Source: Gracilariopsis chorda
Lineage: Eukaryota > Rhodophyta > Florideophyceae > Gracilariales > Gracilariaceae
Length of the DNA stretch: 64,000 bases
NCBI GenBank assembly: GCA_003194525.1
Contig: NBIV01000057.1
Span: 1-64,000, forward strand
Direction: 5' to 3'
Part shown: in pieces, positions 19,452 to 30,528 of the stretch
Numbering within the stretch: position 1 is the first letter of the stretch
How the letters are laid out: the number at the start of each line of letters is the position of its first letter
The notes under the pieces: generated by a model
What the model saw: only the letters and a program-made list of their open reading frames with translations
The model's database searches: none
Told to the model about the DNA's origin: nothing
Translations under genes and position numbers: made by a program

Positions 19452-19972
19452 CTCCGCGCAGATCCGTGGCTTAGCGGCGCAGTGCGGAACGCGCAGCGCA
19501 GCTTAGCGAGTTGTACGTGTGCACTTTTTTTGAAATCAAATGGCAGTTCACTGGATCGACAGAGCTGCGACAGCTGAGGCAACGCGATGCAGTAACGACA
19601 AAGCAAACTGGTGAAGCGCAGGAAAAGCAAACATCCAGTTGCAACTGCCAAAGGCTTGACATGCTTCTAAAAGTAACCGTCGTAGCCAAAGCGGGATCAA
19701 CAAACCACCCTTGCGAACACACGGGGTGTCCCAATGTTCAGGACACGAAAAGGACACCAAGTAGAGTGGAAGCCTCGGTGCTTATAGCACAGACCGTCAT
19801 GCTGCGAAATGCTCCGTCTTCCATCGTCGGTTTGGTGGGCGCTGACGGCGGGCGGGTCGGAGATTTGTTGTGGTTGTTGAGGAGGGGGTTGCTTTTGAGA
19901 AGCTGCTTGTGGCGGATGGGATGAAGGTGACGAACATGATGCGCAGGCGGTTCGCGTAACGGGGACGCGCAA
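19452..19972. other. duplicated flank, no gene recognised
   Basis: Matches 55096-55610 closely. It contains low-complexity Pro/Gln-coding runs on the - strand and a piece (19735-19826) that is also related to 56365-56460. No convincing frame is conserved across all copies. Confidence 0.4.
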
Positions 19973-19982
19973 CTGTGGACGG

Positions 19983-20420
19983 AACGAACGAAAGCCTATA
20001 TTTATGATTTTGGGGTGCCCCTACACGGGGTGAGCAGGGGTTCCGGTGGCCCCCTGGGGGAGCTAAGGCGACGTCGGTTCACTGCAGCTGCTGTCAGTTG
20101 CAGGACCGTCCTTTCCACGCGCAGGAGGACGGTGTGGTACTCCGTCCCTGAATTTGACCCGCGTACGCTGCTCGCGTACTCCGCCAGCCGCCGGAAAAAG
20201 AGCTTAGCAGCAGGACCGGCGCCTCCGTGTACGTCGAAACCGATAGGATTGAAGCTAATTCCGTTTGTCGCGCACAAAGCGTCGTATTTCGTCCGTTTCT
20301 GGGCTTCCGCTCGTCTCGCGGCCCCTGCGGCTTCTTTTGACGCATACGTCAAGAAGGAGTCGTTGTGAGGGCTAACTACCGTAACATCGAGCCCCACTGG
20401 TCTTTCATTGAACCGTATAT
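19983..20420 (-). mobile_element. 5'-truncated non-LTR retrotransposon fragment with 10-bp target duplication
   Basis: The 438-bp insert is flanked by ctgtggacgg at 19973-19982 and 20421-20430. The paralogous site near 55605-55620 has a single ctgtggacgg and no insert, so boundaries are exact. On the - strand it codes the C-terminal end of a polyprotein (RPVGLDVTVVSPHNDSFL, later KRTKYDALC and a Gly-rich GFDVHGGAGP), ending at a stop near 20002 followed by about 20 bases. This resembles the C-terminal DVTVVxP-type nuclease-like tails of some algal and protist non-LTR polyproteins; that assignment is from memory of the pattern. Extreme 5' truncation and variable-length target duplication are typical of target-primed reverse transcription. 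Confidence 0.75.
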
Positions 20421-20689
20421 CTGTGGACGGGTGACGCTGCGGAGCGTAGAGAAGGGCCGCTGCATAGCCGCTGCTTAGCCGCCATGCATGTCCACTTATT
20501 TTGTGCGCTGCGAAAGAGGCCTGGTTGGGTGTGCTCTCTGTACGCGTTGCACACGTGCACCTGCTGTGTGCCTGGGAAGCTATTCGCTCAAACGCGTGCA
20601 CAATGCTCAAGTGCAAGTGCGTGAAGGCCAGGTAAGAGCAATTCAACACTCACAGCCCTAAGTAGCACATTCGCTTGTGCCTCGTCCAA

Positions 20690-20945
20690 GCACAAGCGCC
20701 AATATCAACGAGATCTTTCCCCTCTCTGCAATCTCACAAGGTCACGGGTCTGTGAGAACCCCACGCACGCGATTTGTTACCTCTCTTGATGAATTAAGTA
20801 CGCCTGAAAAAAGAAGCACTGCCACTTGCTTATTTGTGTCTGGAAACGCAACGCCTACTACGATGATGATACAAAGGAGCCTCTCTATACATACATACCT
20901 TACCACCACGATTAAATCATCACCGCTTGATTCACATTTTTATTT
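20690..20945. repeat. diverged repeat shared with 57540-57790
   Basis: Two stretches are clearly related, for example around ctcttgatgaatta (near 20783 and 57608) and tttgtgtctggaaa (near 20832 and 57656). No open frame is shared, so it is a dispersed or duplicated non-coding repeat. Confidence 0.6.
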
Positions 20946-21473
20946 CATGCTCTAACGTGTACAAGATATAGCACCAACCACAAGAAATCCACTACTACTT
21001 GACTCTGCACTGGAAAAACAAGCCAGAGCCCTGCCTGTAAAGCAAATTAATTATTCACGTCTCAAGAAACACAACTTGTTAAGAGCATTCATACTCAATT
21101 GATCTTTACTCTCACAACAGGCCCTTCCAACAAAATCAGATTTTCACGGCGCAAACAAAACTAATGAAGAAAACAGCTTCAATTGCAATCTCAAACCATG
21201 ATCTGGCAAGCGTTTTCCCACAAGCTACAATTCCAGCACACAGTTCTAGTGACCCAACAGAAAATCCTAGAATCAATAGAATTAATAGTTAAGAGTGCAT
21301 ATGTGAGTATAATTTATGTCTAATAACACAACCAAACAAGAACCAACTGTTCTGTTTTCCTCTACATAATACAACTTTGTGCAACAATCAGAAGCAAGAT
21401 ACATCACTTCCGTATACCCAAAAAAAGCTGTCTTACTATTTAAAAGTATACGTTAAATATGCCAAAAGGGTAG
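20946..21473. other. AT-rich intergenic, nothing recognised
   Basis: No frame, repeat or RNA gene seen. Confidence 0.4.
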
Positions 21474-21688
21474 TGAGACAAGTGATTGGGATGTGGAGGC
21501 TTTATTTTCTGACTGGTTGATGAAGTTCCATTTCTATGCATCTTTCTTTGCTCCGAACTTTTATAACGCTCATTCTACGCAAACTTTCTGTGGTACAAGA
21601 CCAATTAGAACCGTCTACATCCGTATGTGCCCAATTTGAAGTCAAAGCTCTTCCAATTTGAACCTTTTCCATCAGTACTGTTGCAATA
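21474..21688 (-). repeat. 3' LTR of gypsy element 2
   Basis: On the - strand it ends TTCTCTCA-like and begins near TTGCAACAGTACTG. It aligns along its full length with 26800-27014, with many point differences, so the insertion is old. Confidence 0.85.
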
Positions 21689-22076
21689 ATGTTCTCTGTG
21701 GGTATGGAAGACCTTGTCAATGCAAACGTGTAAGAAGAGTATTGTCCACTACATAATCTCGAATGATTTTTTAAGCGTCCCATCAGCACCCACAAAATCT
21801 CTCGTGGGCTGCCATTGTGTATCATGCGTATTAGAGTTTTTTCCAATAGCGTGAGCCAAAGATATTTAATCTCTCTCTTACAATGAGCCAGAATACGATC
21901 CATATTGTATAGAGTGCTTCAAAGTGATCCGGGAACTGGGGCAGGAGTACTTTGCGTAGGCTGTGCAATGTTCAGTGGCTACGAGCGATGTGGTTTCGTA
22001 TGAGAAACATGTAAGTCTGGATACGTTCCGATATTGAATCGAAAATTCACCCGCACAGCATTCTTTCCTACCTGCT

Positions 22077-25000
22077 CTAAGATGCGAAAAGGCCCAAACC
22101 TTCGGGCGGACAACTTTGCTGAATCCTGCACTTTCGAGTACGAGTCTCAAAAGAGTTTTCGTGAAACCCAAACATCATCTCCGATCTTATGCATAGGCTT
22201 CTTAAAATAAACACTCGCTTCCGCGTCTGGCGTGCCTTTGTTAGTTGATGTACATACTGGGCTTCCTGCGCAACGGCTTTGAGGCGATCATGAAAATCAA
22301 AAACAGCTTCAAAAGGTGTAGACGATTGGTAGAGCATGTACAGTGGCGTCTTCGGCTTCCACCCGAGATCAATTTCGAAAGGAGAAATACCAATGTCTTC
22401 AGAAACTGTTGAATTGTAAGCAAACTCTGCACTGGGAAAGAACATATCCTTATCAGTCTGTTCGAATAGAAAAAAAACAAGGGATGTAATTCTGGACCAT
22501 CAGGTTCAGGACTACACAAGTAAAATCAGTCTGAGGGTGTCGCGCAGAATAAATTCAGGCATTCAAGCCACATAAGGCCATCAACGACGTCCAGAAGGAG
22601 GATATAAAACGAGGGTCACGATCAGAGCCTATAGATTCAAGCAGCTCATGATGAGAAACGATGTGGGTAAAGAAAGCTGGCTCAACGTCCGGCGCTGTAT
22701 TAGTCTCCTTGCACGCGATAAAATGGACCTGTCGTGACATTTTGTCAACCCATTTTGCAATTGCGTCGAAACCTCGACTCGTTTTTGGACGTTTGACTAT
22801 AAATTCAGTCGCAACCATTCCCTATCTGCGAGTAGGAGACCGGTAGGGGGGTAGGATCGTTGAGAGTTTGGCCTTGAAAAGTTTTTTGCAGTGGACAGAT
22901 GCCACAACCATCACAAGAACGCTTGACGTTCTTGGTCTTGTGCTTCCAATGAAACTCAGCCAACCTTGCGAAATTCTTCGAAAAGGCGAAGTGATCACCC
23001 AATTTAGTATCATGGACCATTTCCAAAGCTTGACGACGGCAGTGTGATGGGACACAAATCTTTCCCTTGTACAGAAGACACTAACTGCTTTGCTAGAATG
23101 AAGGCAGCATAAGCTCAATCCGTACGAACCTTAAGCGCCTCAGGCCACTTGCCCTCTAACGCTGCAACTATCAAACTGAAGACTTGATCATGCTCATACT
23201 TCGACCACGCTTTTTCAAGCTTCGAAAAGGAGGGAGTCATATACTGGATCTGCTCAACCACTGGACAATCCCAGATACGGGACAACGATTCTCCAAGAAC
23301 ATGCAACTTTCCACTGACCAGGTTCACCTTGCAAATAATGAAAGTAGCAAAGACATCCAGCCAGCGAGCCTCACGGCGATTTAAAGACTTCTTTTTCATA
23401 AAGTGTTCCAAAACTTGATTGTCTTTAAAAGCGTAAAAAGTAGATCCTTAGAGAGAACAACGGAAGCGCTGCAAGGCGAATACAAGCGCCAAAAGTTCGT
23501 GTTCGTTGGCCGTGTAGTTCTGCTTGGCAGAGGTTAGCTTGCAAGATGTGCATGCGATTGCACGATCACAACTATCATCGTCAAACTGGGTCAGAATGGC
23601 TCCAACTGCCAACTGCGAAGCATCGATGTGGAGGCGAAACGGTCTGATCCAATCCGGAGAAACAAGAATTGGAGCAGAGATAAGTGCCGCTTTCAAGTCC
23701 AAGAAGGTTCGTTCCCACTCCTGATTCCAATCTCTAATACTGGAGCTCTGTCCTGCACGATTGGTGAGTGGGGCAGCCCGTAACGAGAAATGTGGAATAA
23801 AGCGCAGAAAGAACTGAACAAGCCCGAAAAAACTACGGATCTCAGTAACATTAACATTGGACGGGGCCAATTCTTAATGACCTCAAGCTTTTTCGGATGG
23901 ACGGAGAGCCCCTCACGGCCGACCTTCAAGCCAAGGAATTCCGTCTCGGATGCCATGAAGGAACATTTCTTCGGTAAAACTGTGGTAGAACGACCGTACG
24001 GACTACTACATACGGGCATAGGGTGGTGCATGTCGAGAAGGTGACGTGGTAGAGGGAGAAAGGAAAGTTGGGCAGGTGGCGAGACTGCACCTGACGCACG
24101 GAGAGACCGGGAATCTGGAGTAGGTCACACGTGTCCGAACGGGAGAAGTGGCAAGCGACACGTGTGGGGATATTGGGCAGAATAGGGATGTACTGTTGCT
24201 GGCTGAGGTGCCGACTGTGTAGAGCGGCACCTATTATTCTTAATAATTTAGAGTAGAGAGGGTAGTGTACGGCGCACGTCGTGGTTACACTTAGCCTGCG
24301 GAGATAGCGCCTCCACTCTCAGTAAAGCTAGACATTATACCACCAAACGGACTAGTATCTTGTTCTAGCTGGCGATACAGACTGCCCACTAGCCTGTTCT
24401 ACTAACTTTCACGATAAACCCATAGCGTTACACGACCGTCAACGCTCTACGGGTGTTCCGTGACCACAACTGACGCAGTTGCCCATCCAGTTCTGCAGCT
24501 CTCGACCAGCGTTTCCTGATTTTGACCGTTTGGATCATCGAGCCCATCTTCCGCCCGGGCTTTCTAGGAAAATTCTTCACTCACCACTGAGTTACGTCCA
24601 ACAGGTCAGCAACTTACGCAAAACATTCCCTACAGAAACATGTAAGAAATGTTTACGCAATAGCTCTAAAACAGACCAAATGTGTTCCAAATGCTCTTCA
24701 CACGTTCGGCTGTAAAAGAGAATGTCATCAATATACAATATCAGAAAGCGGTCAATGCAATCATGAAGAACTCTGTTCGTGAGAGACTGAAATGACGCAG
24801 AAGCATTGCAGAGACACATTGGCATGATCATATACTCGGAATGACCGTATTTGGTATCAAGTATTGTCTTTTCTATATCAAAGGGACGGAGACGGATCTG
24901 ATGAAAACCATTCTTAATTTATAGCTTTGAAAAGTAATCGGCTTGACCCAGACGATCGAACATTTCAACACAGCGAGGAAGCGGAGCGTTGTTGTGCTTT

Positions 25001-25892
25001 TTGATACGTTTCAAGGCTCTGTAATCGACAACACCACGATCCTCGCCTGGTTTTTTCACAAAGAAAAGTGGAGCCCTATAGGGGGAGCGACTAGGACAAA
25101 TCTTACCTGACTGTAGTAGCTTGTCAACTTATTCTCGAATGGCCAATAATTCAGCATCAAAAAGCTGATAGGAGGCACGATGAGGAGGCTTGGCAGCGGG
25201 CAATAGCTCGATGGTCTGATCGACGTGGCTAGAATGGGGAAGGCCGGGGGTATTTGTACCTGAAAAACATCCTCACATTCACAAATTTTGGCACACAGAT
25301 CTGCGTCATCTTTGTCCAATAGTTCGGCTTTTGGATCTGTTTTGGCCGGTACAGCACCCCGAAGTTTCGAGCTGCTCACTGTAGTCACCCGAACGAATTC
25401 TGTGCCCGCCTTTGGGGAACGGAGGACGCAACGAAACTACTTTACACCCATGGACCAGACGTGGCGAGTACCTTGACGAGGCACTTGTTGTGCTAATAAC
25501 TCAAATCCATCCACGATTACTGTACGCGCCTGATAATCTGCTTTTGCGTTACAGTCTACATGCCATGGCATACCCAAAAGGACATCGTATCGGGCATCGG
25601 CCACAATCCAGTCCGTGGTATACGAGTGGTTTCCAATGCGAAGTGTCCCATTAGCAATCATTCCCGTAGCAATATCACGGAAGTTTTGCTTGGATTGAGA
25701 CACATCCATTAAGATCGGACGGAATGCAAACTCAGCTCTATGCGCTTCAGCAAACTCTCTCGAAATCACATTAGAGGTACATCTATTATCTTTGAGTATT
25801 CGTGTGGGTTGGTCATTAAAGATCCCTGGCAACATCACTAAGGGAACACATCGAATACTCTGCGAACTCTGCTTCTCATAGTTAGGTGACAC
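22077..25892 (-). pseudogene. pol: pol of gypsy element 2: PR-RT-RH-IN fragments
   Basis: Protease-like piece at 25892-25437 (DNRCTSNVISREFA in place of the usual D-S/T-G, then YDVLLGMPWH). RT pieces at 25388-25056 (finger region, shifted) and 24831-24592 (ASFQSLTNRVLHD and the LYIDDILFYS catalytic box). RT thumb and RNase H at 24031-23448 (KKCSFMASETEFLGLKVG, FFGLVQFFLRFIPHFS, LHIDASQLAVGA). Integrase zinc finger at 23026-22805 (SCDGCGICPLQK), core at 22818-22555 (SDRDPRFISSFW) and C-terminal part at 22445-22077 (AEFAYNSTVSEDIG, SPFEIDLGWKP). Pieces alternate frames throughout, so it is dead. Confidence 0.85.
24011..24629. other. probable insertion inside the RT of gypsy element 2
   Basis: RT similarity stops after LRKHFLHV and resumes at LPKKCSFM, with about 600 bases of unrelated, GC-richer sequence between. 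The 5-mer ctaca flanks it at 24006-24010 and 24630-24634, a possible target duplication, but the inserted ends are not TG/CA, so boundaries are uncertain. It could be a solo LTR or another short element. Confidence 0.35.
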
Positions 25893-26047
25893 GTTATGAC
25901 AAAAAGCTCCTTCCCATGTGCACTTATTATTTTCAAAAGGACGCTTTAGTTTTCCGAACTATCAAAACTATCGTCATCATCCGCTGCAGCCAGCACAGTT
26001 TGAGCAATCGATACATTTGCATTTCGACGTGCCTCTGCGCGATGCTT

Positions 26048-26767
26048 TCAAGGACGGCACCCTGTTTTGTGGCACTTGAAACATGCGTTGTTGCGGATGT
26101 CAAGTAAGCGCTGCTTTGAACGCTCCGTGCGGCTCATTTTCGTGTTGTCAATTTCCATAGGATCCGAGGAACCATTTGGTGTGGAAACATAGGCTGGGCC
26201 AGAAGACCGCTGTTCAAGGGAAACACCAGCAAACGCAGCTTCTACTCTCATTGCAATTTTGGTTGCTTCTTCAAATTCAGCACAGTTGGACTTACGAACT
26301 TCGAACTGTATCTTAGATGTGAGACCGCTGAAAAACGTATCCCAGTTTTCACTTGCGCTCATGTCTGCAATGGTAAGCACAATCTTGTGGAAGTCGTACA
26401 GATAGCTGGCAACCGAGCCAGTCTGCTTGCAAGACCTGAGATAATCTTGTGCTCGGCGTTCATGATCGTCTGGAACAAATTCACGTCTGATAGCTGCAAT
26501 AAAGCTTTCCCACGACTATGGGACTTCATTAGCCTTCATAACCGTATACCACCAAATTGCCGCTGTACCAGTTACAAGTTTAGTTGCAAACGATATGCAA
26601 TTAGCATCAGAAAGCACCATGTTGGCATTTGCGAGTGGAATGAGAACAAAGTACTGTTCTCCCTTGTAGAGCCAAGTATTGACAGCGAGGAAATCGCGCT
26701 TTCCATTGAAACATTCGTGTTTATTTGGGTTGAGATTGATCGAAACAGAGTGGTTCTGAGCTTCCAT
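26048..26767 (-). pseudogene. gag: gag of gypsy element 2, broken
   Basis: Starts at ATG 26767. The first piece (to 26516) has the capsid pattern FNGKRDFLAVNTWLYKGEQY and a later TAAIWWY. It is separated by stops from a second piece (26380-26048) that has a charged region and a partial zinc knuckle, CFKCHKTGC. The order and spacing are those of Ty3/gypsy Gag. At least one frame change and stops lie between the pieces. Confidence 0.75.
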
Positions 26768-26799
26768 TGCATCGATGCTTACCAGTGCAACAACGGAAG

Positions 26800-27014
26800 T
26801 GAGAGAAGTGACTGGGATGTGGAGGCTTTATTCTCTGACTGGTCGATGGAGTTCCATCTCTATGCATCTTTCTTTGCTCCTGATTTTTATACCGCTCATT
26901 CTGCGCAAACGTTCTCGGGTACAAGACCAATTAGAACCGTCTACATTCGTATTTGACCGATTTGAAGTCACAGCTCTTCCAATTTGAACCTTTTCTATCA
27001 GTACTGTTGCAACA
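26800..27014 (-). repeat. 5' LTR of gypsy element 2
   Basis: Begins TGTTGCAACAGTACTG and ends CACTTCTCTCA on the - strand. The gag ATG (26767) lies only about 33 bases after it. Confidence 0.85.
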
Positions 27015-28159
27015 TATGTTTCAGAGGTATTCTGAGTTTCTCGTACATGGTTTGCCAGGCAGTTCTGAGTCGTTGGAGAGTGCATTAATATTATTGGAAC
27101 CATTAAACTTCTATCCTTATAAAAATCCTACTTAATTTGCCCACATCGCCAATTCCCTTCAAAACTGCGTGCACATTTAGTGCTTGAGTTACGGTTCAGA
27201 TACAGTTGTCACGTCATTTTCTCTTTATGGTTTTGATATAGGAGACACAATTGACGAAGAATAAGGACCACCCAAAAAAATGAGCACACATTTCAGGATT
27301 CCCCGTCATAAGAAAAAAACTCCTGTCACAGGTACCAATCACCTGTGTGCCAAAACGGGGCCAAAATACATCGCTAATGCTTTTTTCTGCCGTACGACAG
27401 TCCATGTTCAGCTTTCATCTCCAGCATACGGCAAGAAAACCACAGGTAGTGTTTTTGGTTTTATATTCACTGATTTTGAGGTATGCCAGCCTCCAAGCAC
27501 CTCTTTGTACTGCAATTAAAGCTGAGATTTACTGTTTACCATCCTTTTTTCATCTTGTAGTCTAAAGAATGCGATGGCGGCCTCCTACGCTCACACTGCA
27601 CGATCTCTCCGTCGCAACACTGAGCATCTATACGAACGGACTGCCATCACGTTGATACTCACGCCGACTTCCCGGTAAAAAAAAAAGACTTATCTTTCAT
27701 CTTTGCCCGCCTGAAAACATGATGCTGCGAATGTTTCTGCTACGCATTCCCTGGTACTGAAAATCGTATTAGTATTAAACTGTACCCGAATCTTTCCTGT
27801 CGTTAAAATCTTTCAAGTTTAAATTGTGACCGTACTTTAAATATCAACGATGATAGCTTTTTGTTGCGATAATAATATGAGGTAAACCTGAAAGAGGCCC
27901 AGAATTCGTTTTTTCTGCTACTTTTAATCATTCTAACCTGTTCGTTGCAAAGATAATTATAGAGAGAAAAAGAAAACTGCTGCACATTTCATTCACTCCC
28001 AAACATAATGAATTGCTTTGAACCGTTGCGTATTTGGCAAACCTCCTACCTTTTGTCCTCTTCACCTATGAAACGGAAGTACAAGCGTAACAAAGCACAA
28101 TCTATCCACAAAACAGACGCAGTACCGTAGTGCTGGACGCCCTATGCAACAGAAAAGGG
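27015..28159. other. AT-rich intergenic, nothing recognised
   Basis: Short scattered frames only, with several A/T runs. No repeat or RNA gene identified. Confidence 0.4.
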
Positions 28160-28460
28160 TGCTAATTCGCTCTTGTGCTCACTGTTGAGATTCTGTCATT
28201 GCTCACAGCATTTGCGAAGAGCTGCAGTACCCAGCTGCTCTCTTCGAAGAACGTAGAGTATCCTTGTCGTGTGGAGATATACAAAAGGTGGTGCGCGTGT
28301 ACAGGTTGGTTGGAACTGCCAACCAACGCCAACGTTGCCAACTCGGCTGCAGAGTATTAAATTGGCACTCAATGGGATCCGTTTTACCTTCAAAACTGAA
28401 TCAAGCTTTGGAATAATGCGCTTAGTTCACCTCGCATATCGCGACCTGTTTAGTGCGCGA
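28160..28460 (+). repeat. orphan copy of the Sel1-repeat gene 5' flank
   Basis: Aligns with 58020-58280 and, in its right half, with 11735-11840 (shared tcaaaactgaatcaagcttt). The coding region does not follow, so a promoter-side fragment of the duplicated segment was left or copied here alone. Confidence 0.7.
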
Positions 28461-28766
28461 GGAAGCGGAAAATACGTAAATCGGGGTTAACATACCACTG
28501 AAAACACTCACATCAGCTGCTTGGGAAAAAGTGTGGTTTTGTTGTCCCACGCAACAATTTACGGAGAATAGGGACTGTACCCAGCTTTCCTCGCGTCCGT
28601 CGTTGGCTACTTGATAAGCGTCACTTTCTGCAGGTTGATGAATCAGTCCTGATCGTTGTTTTTCAACTACCTGCCGAAATCTAGCCTCTCAGATGCCCAG
28701 AGGTAGTTGTGGGAGTGGTGAGTATGGACAGAGAGGTCACAAGGGATCCTTCGAACTTGCCTAGAG

Positions 28767-29548
28767 GTGGTGCGTGCTGGTGAAAACAATGAGCGCAGAC
28801 CTTCTCTTCTTGTCAGTCTCACTCAATCTCAACTCATCAACAGGGCTCATGTTGTTAAAGCTCCTTACCGCAACCCATTTGACGGACGAGAACCGGGTCT
28901 CATGCTTCTCTGTACCAACTTTTGGTCTTACAAGATAGGATGGCCTGTCATATCTGATCTGAAATCGTATGGGAAGAAGAAACATGACGCCACGTTGACG
29001 GCATGGATGAGTCTCGTTGCCCCTGCGCATCCAAACGAAACAAAAAATGCTGCATTTTTTGTTGTGTTTCTCACACTGACAACAATGTTGAAAAGACATC
29101 TTCTATTTCAAGTTCTGAACTTCGAAAGAAACCAGTCCGCAATCTTCTGCTCTTCCTTGTTCTTTTCTATTGCAAGGATTCACAAGACTATTTCTGTTCA
29201 GATCTTTGTAAAAGATCCGGGATGGCGGTTAAAGATGCGCGCTTCTTGCTTTTGAACATCCAAAAAGCTAAGTTTTGCTCTCTTCATCACATTCAGACAA
29301 GACATTCTTCCGATGCAGCAGCGCTGGGGGACCCGTCCACTCATAGTGATGGAACTGGTTTCTGTGTTCTCAAATACTTTTCGTGTTCTGGTATCAATTT
29401 TATTCTTCGACCGCTTCCAAGATTGAACAGGGACAGTCTTGAAGAGACTGAATGCTATTATGATTATGAAGAAGCCATTGAGGTTCATATAAACAGCGCG
29501 TTGTCTGTACATGATGTTGCAGGGATCCAAACACGTGAGGTTTGTTGA
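28767..29548 (+). pseudogene. unrecognised coding remnant, cysteine-rich
   Basis: Two overlapping frames with protein-like composition. The first holds LMLLCTNFWSYKIGWPVISD; after a frame change the second (from about 29003) holds the Cys-rich RCPCASKRNKKCCIFCC, then runs to 29548. This looks like one decayed gene, possibly the start of the same decayed coding stretch that continues to 35250. No family recognised; the Cys pattern recalls CXC-type clusters found on some transposon proteins. Confidence 0.3.
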
Positions 29549-29559
29549 TACATGGTTAT

Positions 29560-30520
29560 AAAATGCAAGCAAGGTACTAGGCTTAATCCCGATACAGCTG
29601 TTTTATCAAAAGAAGTTGACCGTTGCCCTGTTGATTCTATTCCATTTTCGGTAGAATCGGCCTGCAGGGAATCACCTTTCATCAAAGTAAATGAAATCGC
29701 AAATCATGAAGCTCGGAAGCTTAGATAGAGTGTCGTTGCACCTTTCCCGAATATTCCGAAATCATGTTTTCTGCCTATCACTTTTGTTTATATAGCAAGA
29801 CGCGTTGTTTTCGGAGCGACCGCTGGTACCTGCACTCACATATGTAACAAAACACTTATGTCAAGATTGGGGCCTGTACTTGCAGTGCGAAATGTCCATC
29901 TCTATACCCTTTCCAGGAAGCTATGTTGTTATGCCGTAGACAGTGCGCTTTCAGATACTCTTTGGGGTATGGTTTCACTGTCACAAGAGGTGTGGGGGAA
30001 TGACCATGAGGCAGGTGCAGTGGTGAAGTAACCATGGGGCGGGGCTGGCAGAAGTCAGAACATTGCTGGCCGAAATATTCCACGTGGCCAAGCTGGGTGC
30101 GCATGCAGGAGATACCAGGTGATGGTGCGAGTGCCAAGGCACGGTGGCCATAGGTTTTATTATGTAGCTAGTTTTAATTAATGTGTTAGGATAGTTTCCG
30201 GAGGTCAGAGCGCCTCGCCACCCATATATGCCGGCTCGAGTGCCGCCGATCTGCGAAGCGTAAAGACAAGCACCCTCACCGTCTTCTTGCCGTCATATGC
30301 AGCCAGTAAGACTACGAAGGCCTCCAAGCCCTCGCTACCATTCTACCGGCCTGTAGGGACTTGAGATAGGGCCTGACTATGGCGCCTCGCTGCCAGTTGC
30401 TGCCCGCGTCACTACTAGACCCAGTGGATTGTCACCCCAGTGGCTGGCTGTCTGCCGCTATTACCCCCTAGTAGACTACTACCCCAGTTGGCCGAAGGAC
30501 GTAGTATTGTACTACAAGAA
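29560..30520. other. GC-richer non-coding segment, possible solo LTR
   Basis: Base composition shifts upward from about 29991, where the sequence reads tgtgggggaatgacc, to about 30510. It contains catatatgccggctc, a possible TATA region. The beginning recalls copia-type LTRs, but no matching terminal CA plus 5-bp duplication was found. Confidence 0.25.
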
Positions 30521-30528
30521 TACGAATT

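Larger units (their letters stand above)
21474..27014 (-). mobile_element. decayed Ty3/gypsy element 2, full length, - strand
   Basis: Two 215-bp LTRs (21474-21688 and 26800-27014) enclose gag, protease, RT, RNase H and integrase remnants in that order on the - strand. It is unrelated at DNA level to the chromovirus copies, has no visible chromodomain and lacks their hairpin tiling. Frames are broken in many places and no convincing 5-bp target duplication is left (ggtag against tatgt). A foreign segment appears to interrupt RT near 24011-24629. Confidence 0.88.

Noticed and set aside
21469..27019. Target-site duplication for gypsy element 2
   Set aside because: Flanking 5-mers ggtag and tatgt do not match; either decayed or the LTR ends are a few bases off.
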